From DATMER01 sp036277235 (GTDB lineage: Bacteria > Acidobacteriota > Thermoanaerobaculia > Multivoradales > UBA5704), in assembly GCA_036277235.1 (NCBI GenBank), contig DASUNJ010000122.1, positions 1 through 15,522 on the forward strand: 15,522 nt of DNA, read 5' to 3'. Each line of letters begins with the position of its first letter. Position 1 is the stretch's first letter. Shown here in pieces: positions 6,832-13,118 of this stretch. The notes under the pieces were generated by a model. That model made no database searches and had not been told where the DNA came from. It saw only the letters and a program-made list of their open reading frames with translations. The translations under genes were made by a program, and so were the position numbers.

Positions 6832-7479
6832 TTACCGGGATCCAAGCGGCTGAAAGTACTCGGTCCCCTTGATGGGCTTCGACAGGCGGTTCAACAGCTC
6901 GTCGAAGTCCTCGGACCGCTGGGGGAAGTTCAGGTGCCTCGTGTCCACCACCAGCAGCGGAGACCGGTCGTAGTAATGATAGTAGTGATTGTAGGCGTCA
7001 ATCAACTCCCCCAGGTATTCTCCCGAGATCGTCCTCTCGACGTTGCGCGCCCGGCGCCGGATCCGCTCCATGCAGGTGTCCACGTCCGCGACCAGGTAGA
7101 GCACCAGGTCGGGGACCGGAATCTGCGGCTCCAGCAGGGCATAGAGCTTGTCGAACAGCATCAGCTCGTCGTCCGACAGGTTCAGGTAGGCGAAGATCCG
7201 GTTCTTCCAGAAGGTGTAGTCGGAGACCAGGAGCCGGTCGAACAGATCCCGCTGGCCGATGTCCTGCTGCTGCTTGTAGCGCGAGAGCAGGAAGTAGAGC
7301 TCGGTCTGGAAGGCGGCGCCCGGCCGGTCCTGGTAGAAATCGCCGAGGAACGGGTTGTCCACGTCCTCCAGGATCTTCACCCCTTCGAAGCGATGGGTGA
7401 GCATCTCCACCAGGGTGGTCTTGCCCACGCCGATGGGCCCGTCGACCGCCAGGTAGTGAAAACCGAGGTCGGGCTTCAA
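6832..7479 (-). CDS. deoxynucleoside kinase
   Basis: This kinase phosphorylates deoxynucleosides with ATP for dNTP salvage. The P-loop is GPIGVGKTT (residues 14-22 from the chosen start). LLVSDYTFWKNRIFA stands at the substrate site, PDLVLYLVADVDTCMERI precedes the arginine-rich lid RRRARNVER, and the C-terminal part has LIDAYNHYYHYYDRSPLLVVDT. This is the deoxyadenosine/deoxyguanosine/deoxycytidine kinase family. Substrate choice cannot be read off. No ATG or GTG lies before the P-loop, so a TTG at 7479 that overlaps the mqnE stop (TTGA) is the best start, giving 215 aa, the normal length. The longer open frame upstream is only the antiphase of mqnE. The TAA stop is followed by a terminator at 6668-6707. 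Confidence 0.9.
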   Translation of the reverse strand: MKPDLGFHYLAVDGPIGVGKTTLVEMLTHRFEGVKILEDVDNPFLGDFYQDRPGAAFQTELYFLLSRYKQQQDIGQRDLFDRLLVSDYTFWKNRIFAYLNLSDDELMLFDKLYALLEPQIPVPDLVLYLVADVDTCMERIRRRARNVERTISGEYLGELIDAYNHYYHYYDRSPLLVVDTRHLNFPQRSEDFDELLNRLSKPIKGTEYFQPLGSR

Positions 7480-8615
7480 CTCGCGGCCAGGGTGGGCGTC
7501 GAGATGGGGTTGTAGAGGGTGTCGCGCTCGACGGGCACGAAGCCCGCCTCGCGCACGATCCGCTCCAGCTCGGGACGGCTGAGCTGTTGCGCCGTGCCCG
7601 CGCCGGCCATGTGGTAGATCTTCTCCTCCACCACCGTGCCGTCCAGATCGTCGGCGCCAAAACGCAGAGCCACCTGCGCCAGCTTGGGGGTGATCATCAC
7701 CCAGTAGGCCTTGATGTGCGGGATGTTGTCCAGCACCAGCCTCGCGGTCGCGATGTGGCGCAGGTCGTCCTGCCCCGTGGTGTGGTACTTGAGCCCCAGG
7801 TAGTTGTTCTCGGGGTGGTACGCCAGGGGGATGAAGGCGTTGAAGCCGCCCGTCTCGTCCTGCAGGTTGCGCAGGCGCATCAGGTGGTCGACCCGGTGCT
7901 CGGGCTTCTCCACGTGGCCGTAGAGCATGGTGCAGTTGGACTTGATCCCCATCTTGTGGGCGGTGCGATGGACCTCGATCCACTCGTCCGCGTCGAGCTT
8001 GCCGTCGCAGATGATCTCCCGCACTTCCGGGTGGAAGATCTCGGCGCCGCCGCCGGGGAGCGAGCCCAGGCCGGCGGCGCGCAGGCGGGTCAGGACCTCT
8101 TCGATGGAGATCTTCTCGTACTTGGCGAACCAGCCGATCTCGATGGCCGTGAAGGCTTTGAGGTGGGCGTTCGGGAAGCGCTCCTTCAAACCGCGCAGCA
8201 TCTCCTCGTACCAGGAGAGCGGGATGTTCGGGTGGAGGCCGCCCACGATGTGGAACTCGGTCACCCGGTTGCCGCCCTGGTCGGCCGCGTGCTTGTACAC
8301 GTCGTCGAGGCTCATCTCCCAGGCGTGGTCCTCGCCGGGAAGGGCCGCGAAGCTGCAGAACTTGCAGTTGTAGGTGTAGACGCAGACGTTGGTCGGGTTG
8401 ATGTGCCGGTTGATGTTGAAGTACGTGACGTTCCCATGCAGTCTGCGGCGGACGGTGTCGGCCAGCTTGCCCAGGTGGAGCAGGTGGGGGGTCGAAAGGC
8501 AGGCGAGGGCGTCCGCCTCGTCGAGACGGACACCGTCCCGCACCTTGGCCGCGATGTCGCGCAGGGCTGCCGGGAACGTTTCGGGACGGATTTCGGGTAC
8601 GGTTGAGACGTCCAT
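7476..8615 (-). CDS. mqnE: aminofutalosine synthase MqnE (radical SAM)
   Basis: MqnE uses a 5'-deoxyadenosyl radical to join chorismate-derived enolpyruvyl-benzoate (from MqnA) to adenosine, giving aminofutalosine in the alternative menaquinone pathway. MqnE rather than MqnC is indicated by HLKAFTAIEIGWFAK, GLGSLPGGGAEIFHPEVR, HRTAHKMGIKSNCTMLYGH and RNLQDETGGFNAFIPLAYHP. It is 379 aa, close to family length. The radical SAM cysteines are C78, C84 and C87 in NVCVYTYNCKFCSF, spaced CX5CX2C rather than the usual CX3CX2C; I checked this against the DNA. Its ATG overlaps the mqnP stop (TAATG), and its stop overlaps the kinase start, so the three genes are translationally linked. Confidence 0.95.
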   Translation of the reverse strand: MDVSTVPEIRPETFPAALRDIAAKVRDGVRLDEADALACLSTPHLLHLGKLADTVRRRLHGNVTYFNINRHINPTNVCVYTYNCKFCSFAALPGEDHAWEMSLDDVYKHAADQGGNRVTEFHIVGGLHPNIPLSWYEEMLRGLKERFPNAHLKAFTAIEIGWFAKYEKISIEEVLTRLRAAGLGSLPGGGAEIFHPEVREIICDGKLDADEWIEVHRTAHKMGIKSNCTMLYGHVEKPEHRVDHLMRLRNLQDETGGFNAFIPLAYHPENNYLGLKYHTTGQDDLRHIATARLVLDNIPHIKAYWVMITPKLAQVALRFGADDLDGTVVEEKIYHMAGAGTAQQLSRPELERIVREAGFVPVERDTLYNPISTPTLAAS

Positions 8616-9478
8616 TACGGGAGCAGTATATCAGCCGCCGTCGTAGCGAAGAGCCAGACCGAGAGCACACCGTTGGCGGTGAAGAACGCGGCGTTCAGGC
8701 GCGACAGGTCGCCTGGACGGACGACCCAGTGCTGCCATCCGATGAGTGCGAGGCACCCGGCCCACCCGATCCAGAACCCAGGTCCCAGTCCTGAGTAGAC
8801 CTGGGGGAGCAGGGCCAACAACCCGAGCATGACCGCGTGGAGCAGGGCCGAGACCCAGAGCGCCGGCACGACTCCGAAGCGGGCCGGGATCGAGAAGAGC
8901 CCCGTGCGGCGGTCGAAGTCCACGTCCTGGAGCGCATAGAGCACGTCGAACCCGGCCACCCAGAGCAGCACGCACACGCCGATCAGGATCGGGGCGGGGC
9001 GGATGTCTCCCCGAACGGCGATCCAGGCCCCCAGGGGAGCGCCGGCCAGGGAGAGCCCCAGCATCAGGTGGGAGGCCCAGGTGAATCGCTTCGTGTAGGA
9101 GTAGAGGAAGAGGATCCCGAGCGCGAGCGGCGAGAGGTAGAAGGCCAGCGGGTTGAGCATCCAGGCCGCCAGGACCAGGAGGGCGGAGCTGGCCGCCACG
9201 AACAGCCCCACCCAGAGGGGGGAGACGAGCCCCGCCGGCAGAGCGCGCGACGCGGTCCGGGGATTGGCGGCGTCGATCCGCCGGTCCACGAGCCGGTTGA
9301 ACCCCATGGCCGCGCTCCGCGCTCCGACCATGGCGGCCACGATCCAGAGCACCGTCCGCCACGAAGGCCACCCCTCCGCCGCCAGAACCATTCCCAGGAA
9401 CGCGAACGGCAAAGCGAACAGCGTGTGCTCGAACTTGATCATCTCGAGCACGGTCGAGAGCGAGCGGAGGAAGGGCAT
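8615..9478 (-). CDS. mqnP: UbiA-family prenyltransferase, MqnP type
   Basis: This is an integral membrane protein of 287 aa with about eight hydrophobic segments. The first aspartate-rich motif is N61-RLVD65-RRID69 in GFNRLVDRRIDA followed by NPRTASRALPAG, and the second is D185-VDF-D189 in LQDVDFDRRTG. In UbiA enzymes these bind Mg2+ and the polyprenyl diphosphate. The NPRT-RALPAG form and the next gene (mqnE) point to MqnP, which prenylates the 1,4-dihydroxy-6-naphthoate-type acceptor of the futalosine pathway. A 4-hydroxybenzoate prenyltransferase is the alternative. It starts at ATG 9478 without a Shine-Dalgarno sequence, with a TACAAT box 11 nt upstream. It is the first gene of the mqnP-mqnE-kinase unit. 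Confidence 0.92.
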   Translation of the reverse strand: MPFLRSLSTVLEMIKFEHTLFALPFAFLGMVLAAEGWPSWRTVLWIVAAMVGARSAAMGFNRLVDRRIDAANPRTASRALPAGLVSPLWVGLFVAASSALLVLAAWMLNPLAFYLSPLALGILFLYSYTKRFTWASHLMLGLSLAGAPLGAWIAVRGDIRPAPILIGVCVLLWVAGFDVLYALQDVDFDRRTGLFSIPARFGVVPALWVSALLHAVMLGLLALLPQVYSGLGPGFWIGWAGCLALIGWQHWVVRPGDLSRLNAAFFTANGVLSVWLFATTAADILLP

Positions 9479-9489
9479 GGCGAGGGGAG

Positions 9490-9495
9490 ATTGTA
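9490..9495 (-). promoter_or_regulatory. -10 box of mqnP, short-leader promoter
   Basis: On the minus strand TACAAT ends 11 nt before the mqnP ATG. With a start site about 7 nt past the box, the leader would be only 4-5 nt. The ten bases GAATACAATC recur before the XRE gene at 14095. No good -35 box is seen. Confidence 0.5.
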
Positions 9496-9531
9496 TTCGA
9501 AACCGAAGTGTGAAGTGTCACGGGTACCGCT

Positions 9532-9544
9532 GCAGTAGTACTGC
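9532..9544. promoter_or_regulatory. 13-bp perfect palindrome, possible operator
   Basis: GCAGTA-G-TACTGC is a perfect 6-bp inverted repeat around one base, lying between the divergent mqnP and Mrr-operon promoters. Nothing shows which protein, if any, binds it. Chance occurrence is possible. Confidence 0.3.
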
Positions 9545-9623
9545 TGAGCCTGACCCAACCCTGCGTTATCTGCCGCAGCCCGATGATTTCCGAGTACCGA
9601 GGTGTGGGCGCTCGCTTTTGCTG

Positions 9624-9652
9624 TTGACAATGCCGCAAATGAGGCGTAAAGT
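9624..9652 (+). promoter_or_regulatory. sigma-70-type promoter of the Mrr operon
   Basis: A perfect TTGACA (9624-9629) is followed after exactly 17 nt by TAAAGT (9647-9652). Transcription should start near 9659, some 30 nt before the GTG at 9689, with AAGGAG in between. It is the best-formed promoter for a protein gene in the window. Confidence 0.8.
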
Positions 9653-9688
9653 GCGGTATGTAGGATTAGCAAAAGAAGGAGAGAACGC

Positions 9689-10060
9689 GTGGCCAAGAAC
9701 CAGAGGGAATCCGAACATGAGCGTCGAAAGACCGATGGGGGTATATGCGCCGTCGATGTCTCATCCGTTCTAACTGTAGAAGAGCCAATCTCTGCCTCGC
9801 AGGCGCATGAAGCATATCTCGAGACCTTCGATATTCTTTTGACCAAGGTCGACTTAGCCAACCTTGACCGTCTAGCTATTGGGGAGGAGGTCGGCTTCCG
9901 GGTAGAAGGCTCTGATCTTGCTGCCTATGTGGCAAACTCTCGAATAGGTCATGTCGCGCCGAAGGACAGAGCAAAGGTGCGCTTGGCCATGAGCAAAGGT
10001 GCCCGGGCTTGGATAAGAGACATCTACGACAAGGGTATAGCAATCCGGATTGAGGTCTAA
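9689..10060 (+). CDS. unrecognised 123-aa protein, first gene of the Mrr operon
   Basis: GTG start at 9689 with AAGGAG 6-7 nt upstream and a strong promoter before it. The N-terminal 40 residues are charged and probably flexible. The rest has a helix (ASQAHEAYLETFDILL) and then a strand-rich half: GEEVGFRVEG, SRIGHVAPKDRAKVRLAM, ARAWIRDIYDKGIAIRIEV. The pattern of an IGHV turn followed by a helix and a final I-x-I-x-V strand faintly recalls HIRAN-type DNA-binding domains, but I cannot claim the family. There is no signal peptide or membrane segment. The stop is followed after one base by the next ATG, so the two are surely co-transcribed. It may be a small DNA- or partner-binding subunit of the module. 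Confidence 0.8.
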   Translation: MAKNQRESEHERRKTDGGICAVDVSSVLTVEEPISASQAHEAYLETFDILLTKVDLANLDRLAIGEEVGFRVEGSDLAAYVANSRIGHVAPKDRAKVRLAMSKGARAWIRDIYDKGIAIRIEV

Positions 10061-10061
10061 G

Positions 10062-10466
10062 ATGCCAAATCCGCCCAAGAACATTCTAAGCTTCGAATGC
10101 GCGCCTTGCCAGCGTAAAGAATGGTGCTCTCAGGAGATCCATAGGATCTGTCGGATGCCCAAGGACCCAGACGCTCGGATTCGATACTGGCTCGCACAAT
10201 CAGAGACGATGAGGCTGATTGGAGGGACTGGACCAAAGAGGCTCAAGGAGCCAATAACCCCTATCGATCTTCCTCGCATAATTCATGTCCACGTCGATCA
10301 GGGACTCGAATGCGATCAGATCTGGCCTATGCCTCTGGGGATATACGCCAAGAATGCTGTCCTCTTGGGCAGGGCAGGATGCCCCATTTCTTTAGACTAC
10401 CTTAACAACAGGAATCTTCCCATCTACCAAAGATCTTGGTCATATCAGAACAAGACCCATGGTTAA
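10062..10466 (+). CDS. N-terminal part of a frameshifted protein, cysteine-rich start
   Basis: ATG at 10062, one base after the previous stop; 134 aa to TAA at 10464-10466. The N-terminus carries four cysteines (CAPCQRKEWCSQEIHRIC, spacing 2-5-7), a plausible metal site. Then come IIHVHVDQGLECDQIW and NAVLLGRAGCPISLDYL, which read as alternating strands and helices. Its last 15-20 residues look unlike protein, while the minus-one frame over the same DNA reads LPKILVISEQDPWL. I therefore think this and the following ORF are halves of one gene of about 345 aa, broken by a one-base change between about 10406 and 10440. Function unknown. Confidence 0.65.
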   Translation: MPNPPKNILSFECAPCQRKEWCSQEIHRICRMPKDPDARIRYWLAQSETMRLIGGTGPKRLKEPITPIDLPRIIHVHVDQGLECDQIWPMPLGIYAKNAVLLGRAGCPISLDYLNNRNLPIYQRSWSYQNKTHG

Positions 10467-11104
10467 AAAAGTTCTTGCGCTGCGTCGGGGAAGAATTCTT
10501 TGACAGCCTGAGAGAGACAGCCTTCACCGGAGTGATTTGCCCCAGTCTGTCCGCGTATCATCTTGTGGAGCATCGGATTTGGTTGGATAATCGGTCTTGC
10601 ATCCAACAGTTCATGTCTGCCCTACTGGATAGAGGTCTACCTGGTATCTTTTTTACTTACCTGGAGAACTCGCCCGAGCATCAAAAGTGGCTTACGGATT
10701 ACCTTCGGCTTAATCCGAAACAGTCCTTCGTTGCCACGGGCTTCGACCGAAACTTCTCGGGCAAGAACCTCAAACGAAGAATTGAGCTACTCGCAGAGGT
10801 TAGGAACTCCCTAGGTCGTCCCTTGAACATCGTTCTTAACTGCGTTCTTACACGTTTGCCCGAGATCCGTTATGCGTCCGCTTTATTTCCCGGTCGTGTT
10901 TATCTACTTGGCCAGTCTGTGTTCCAGAGATCTGTACAGGGAAGCTCGCTCTCTTTATCTTCGGAAGGAACTTTGAAGTGGTCAGAGAAGGATGTCAAGT
11001 TTCCCCGCGGGGCTGCCCTCTTTCTGCACAACACGGCTATCCTCAATAGCGCTATTGCCACACAGGTGCCAAGCTTCTACCAAGAGGAGACGGCGGTTGC
11101 TTGA
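10436..11104 (+). CDS. C-terminal part of the frameshifted protein, possibly DUF4417-like
   Basis: The frame is open from 10406; the only start-like codon near its beginning is a TTG at 10436 with no ribosome-binding site, and the first ATG is far inside. That favours the C-terminal half of the preceding gene over an independent one. The 222 aa show repeated strand-helix units: KILVISEQDP just before or at the start, AFTGVICPSLSAYHLVEHRIW, GLPGIFFTYLENSP, SFVATGFDR, NIVLNCVLTR and RVYLLGQSVF. This suggests a TIM-barrel-like fold. The P-x-LS-x-Y step after GVI weakly recalls DUF4417 proteins or tRNA-guanine-transglycosylase-like barrels; this is a guess from pattern. It ends 9 nt before the Mrr gene's GTG. 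Confidence 0.6.
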   Translation: MVISEQDPWLKKFLRCVGEEFFDSLRETAFTGVICPSLSAYHLVEHRIWLDNRSCIQQFMSALLDRGLPGIFFTYLENSPEHQKWLTDYLRLNPKQSFVATGFDRNFSGKNLKRRIELLAEVRNSLGRPLNIVLNCVLTRLPEIRYASALFPGRVYLLGQSVFQRSVQGSSLSLSSEGTLKWSEKDVKFPRGAALFLHNTAILNSAIATQVPSFYQEETAVA

Positions 11105-11113
11105 AGACCTCTT

Positions 11114-12031
11114 GTGGCAACTCAGGTTTTCCCTATAGCTGCACTATCAGCGAGGTGTTTCGCGAGCCAAATGTGGGACTACTCCGAGGCCAATCGCCTC
11201 CTTACCTTAGAGAGTGTGACAGCGGCAGCGTGTATATTCTGCCGCTATGAAATGCTGCGCTTGCCAGCCCAGAAGTTCGAAGCAGGCAGTAAAACTCTCC
11301 TTGCCCAAATCTCAATTTGTCGCTGCTGCGGTTGGTGGAGCGCCTATAGAGTGCATCAGGGAGAGCACGCTCGCACCGCGGGCATTGCCGAGGGGTACTC
11401 TGGTACTCTTGGATGTCTGAAGGAACTAGATCTAAACGACGTATCTGTTCCTCTGGAAGCGATTCGCCAGCACCTGGCTGCCAAGTCCGATAGCATATTC
11501 AATGTCCATCCCCGGCTCTTCGAAGATGTAGTCTGCGGAGTATTTAGGGATCTAGGCTGGCAAGCACGCGCAACGGCTTACTCCGGCGATGATGGAATTG
11601 ATGTGGTACTGGATGGCCCCGAAGATTGCACGATCGGCGTGCAGGTTAAGCGCTACCGGCGAGAGCGACGCATAGAAGCCGAACAGATTCGCTCCTTTGC
11701 TGGAGCTCTGCTCCTCAAGGGACACACGAAAGGAGTATTCGTAACGACATCAGATTTTCGAAGAGGAGCGAGGAGAGCCGCAAGTGAATACGCCGCCATC
11801 GGATTTCCGATAGAACTTGTCAATGCCAAGCAATTTCTTAAAGCACTTGGAATTGCACAGATTCGGACCTTCCAGATCGACGCTGATCGCTTAGTCCGCT
11901 ACATACTGGGTACTTGTCACCATATAGGCAGCGGTATTCATAAAGAATTTGTTGCCGGAGAGGATCTCACGGCCCGCCCGATTGCAATCCAGGCTTTCAC
12001 CCGGGACGAGCTACTCTCTCAAGCGTCTTGA
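11114..12031 (+). CDS. Mrr-type restriction endonuclease-like protein with zinc finger
   Basis: Numbering uses the GTG at 11114 (305 aa); an ATG at 11171 is an alternative, and neither has a clear ribosome-binding site. Residues 40-72 hold CIFC and CRCC, four to five cysteines able to bind zinc. Residues about 130-250 form an Mrr-like nuclease core: HPRLFEDVVCGVFRDLGW with E137, SGDDGIDVVLDG with D163, IGVQVKRYR with Q177-x-K179, then a long helix and KGVFVTTSDFRRGARRAA. This is the E...D...QxK set of the PD-(D/E)xK superfamily. Mrr proteins cut DNA, often modified DNA. The C-terminal 50 residues are unassigned. It is the last gene of the operon; a hairpin spans its stop. All catalytic residues appear intact. 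Confidence 0.85.
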   Translation: MATQVFPIAALSARCFASQMWDYSEANRLLTLESVTAAACIFCRYEMLRLPAQKFEAGSKTLLAQISICRCCGWWSAYRVHQGEHARTAGIAEGYSGTLGCLKELDLNDVSVPLEAIRQHLAAKSDSIFNVHPRLFEDVVCGVFRDLGWQARATAYSGDDGIDVVLDGPEDCTIGVQVKRYRRERRIEAEQIRSFAGALLLKGHTKGVFVTTSDFRRGARRAASEYAAIGFPIELVNAKQFLKALGIAQIRTFQIDADRLVRYILGTCHHIGSGIHKEFVAGEDLTARPIAIQAFTRDELLSQAS

Positions 12032-12036
12032 GGGAG
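12014..12036. terminator. hairpin between convergent operons
   Basis: CTCTCTCAAG and CTTGAGGGAG pair over 10 bp (one G-T wobble) around a CGT loop, spanning the Mrr stop codon. The convergent xre gene ends 11 bp further on. There is no strong T-run on either strand, so it may be a weak bidirectional terminator. Confidence 0.45.
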
Positions 12037-12046
12037 AGCTAGTTAG

Positions 12047-12364
12047 TTAGGGCTCAATCCCGGCTACTCTCTTCCGCTCCTCCGGGGCGACCTCCTCTGC
12101 GCCTGTCTCGCCGAGCGAGATCTGCATCTTCAGGCCGACGGCCCGCGCCAACTTGACCATGGTCGCGATCGTGAGATTGTCGCGCCCCTTCAGGATACGG
12201 GTGACGTAGGGCTGGCTCGCCCCGATCCGGCTCGCCAGCTCGGTCTTCGAGATGCCCTGCTTCTGCATCTGCTCGTGCAGTTGCATCGAGAACCGGAGGA
12301 TGGCATCCTCAATCCAGTAGTCGTCCCGGGATCTCGCGTCTTGGATCAGGTCGGGAAAGCTCAT
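12047..12364 (-). CDS. XRE-family HTH protein (HigA/antitoxin-like)
   Basis: The 105-aa protein has one helix-turn-helix: LHEQMQKQGISKTELASRIGASQPYVTRILKG at about residues 29-60, followed by NLTIATMVKLARAVGLKMQISL. This is the layout of solitary XRE regulators and of HigA/MqsA-type antitoxins whose C-terminal strand binds DNA or toxin. The N-terminal DARSRDDYWIEDAILRFSMQL helix is typical of such antitoxin-like proteins. It starts 12 nt after the PIN toxin stop, so it is probably the third gene of the vapB-vapC-xre unit. No RelE/HigB-type toxin is adjacent. It may repress that unit or the facing Mrr operon; the sequence does not decide. Confidence 0.88.
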   Translation of the reverse strand: MSFPDLIQDARSRDDYWIEDAILRFSMQLHEQMQKQGISKTELASRIGASQPYVTRILKGRDNLTIATMVKLARAVGLKMQISLGETGAEEVAPEERKRVAGIEP

Positions 12365-12376
12365 AGAGCGCTGAGT

Positions 12377-12805
12377 TCACCTCAGAGGATGACGCCAGCG
12401 AAGGTCGGGAAAGCGGGAGAAGCCTCCGTCTGCCGTGATCCACTCCGCTTCGGCCTCAATTGCCAACGCTGCCAGAAAAGTGTCGGGGATGTCGTTTCCA
12501 CGAGGTGCCGTTGCCCGGCACAGGTGGGTGAAGATGCCCCAATGCCTCGCTCCAGGGGTAAGGGAAACGCAGTTAGGTTGGGAGCGCAAAGCCTCCGCGA
12601 AACGGAGCGCCTCAAGGATCGGGCTCGCAGGCTTGAAGATACTTGGATGAGTCGTGATGCGCAGGAAACCGCTCAGAACGATGTCTGCAACCCCGAAGGG
12701 CTTGCCGGAGTCAATCGTCTTGAGGAGCCATCCTCGATACTCGTCATGGCGCGGAGCGTCCTCGCGGAATGCATAAACCAGGACATTGACGTCAATCAGC
12801 AGCAC
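12377..12805 (-). CDS. vapC: PIN-domain toxin (VapC family)
   Basis: 142 aa, beginning MLLIDVNVLVYAF as the VapC group common in actinobacteria and other high-GC genomes does. Acidic residues D5, D108 (NDIPD) and D126 (ITADGGFSRFPDLRW) are in place. The VLSGFLRITTHPSIF segment has G46 where many relatives carry a glutamate, so the metal site may be incomplete or differently built. It is predicted to be an RNase held in check by the upstream VapB. Its start lies inside the end of vapB (14-nt overlap), showing tight coupling. It belongs to a different branch from the PIN toxin at 2070-2486. Confidence 0.9.
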   Translation of the reverse strand: MLLIDVNVLVYAFREDAPRHDEYRGWLLKTIDSGKPFGVADIVLSGFLRITTHPSIFKPASPILEALRFAEALRSQPNCVSLTPGARHWGIFTHLCRATAPRGNDIPDTFLAALAIEAEAEWITADGGFSRFPDLRWRHPLR

Positions 12806-13052
12806 CTGCCGACTCCATCAGGTCGAGCAGCGATCGCGAATCGTCCAGGTTGACTCCCGGCTGGAGGCCCTGTCCTCGAAATGTCGGCAACGAGACGGGT
12901 TTGCCCGGCTTGCAGCCCGAAGCATGCGGCTGATGGGCCACAATCTCCCGCAGTGCCTCCTCGATCACCGAGCTCAGAGTCCGGCCTCGCTCAGTGGCGA
13001 TTTTCTCTACGTCGCTGAGGAGTTGGTCGTCGATTTGGACCATCTTCTTCAT
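12792..13052 (-). CDS. vapB: ribbon-helix-helix antitoxin (VapB)
   Basis: The 86-aa protein begins MKKMVQIDDQLLSDVEKIATE and continues RGRTLSSVIEEALREIV, the strand-helix-helix of a MetJ/CopG-type DNA-binding dimer. The C-terminal tail, with NLDDSRSLLDLM, should wrap the toxin. Start 13052 is chosen because this is where the family usually begins and because a TATCAT -10 box lies exactly 7 nt upstream, with no Shine-Dalgarno for any candidate; ATG 13061 and TTG 13079 in the same frame are alternatives. VapB-VapC complexes normally repress their own promoter. Confidence 0.85.
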   Translation of the reverse strand: MKKMVQIDDQLLSDVEKIATERGRTLSSVIEEALREIVAHQPHASGCKPGKPVSLPTFRGQGLQPGVNLDDSRSLLDLMESAGAAD

Positions 13053-13059
13053 AGAAGCC

Positions 13060-13065
13060 ATGATA
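13060..13065 (-). promoter_or_regulatory. -10 box of vapB, leaderless-type promoter
   Basis: TATCAT on the minus strand matches TATAAT at five of six positions and ends 7 nt before the ATG at 13052, so the transcript would start at or next to the start codon. A -35 box is not evident. Confidence 0.5.
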
Positions 13066-13118
13066 GCGCGAAACGCCAAGTCTCTTCCATTCCCCTGGAT
13101 ACATGCCGCCGGGGCTGG

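Noticed and set aside
7480..8670. Upstream extension of the kinase frame to a 612-codon ORF
   Set aside because: The extension is low-complexity Arg/Pro/Gly sequence in a frame antiphase to mqnE; it has no domain and mqnE itself is certain.
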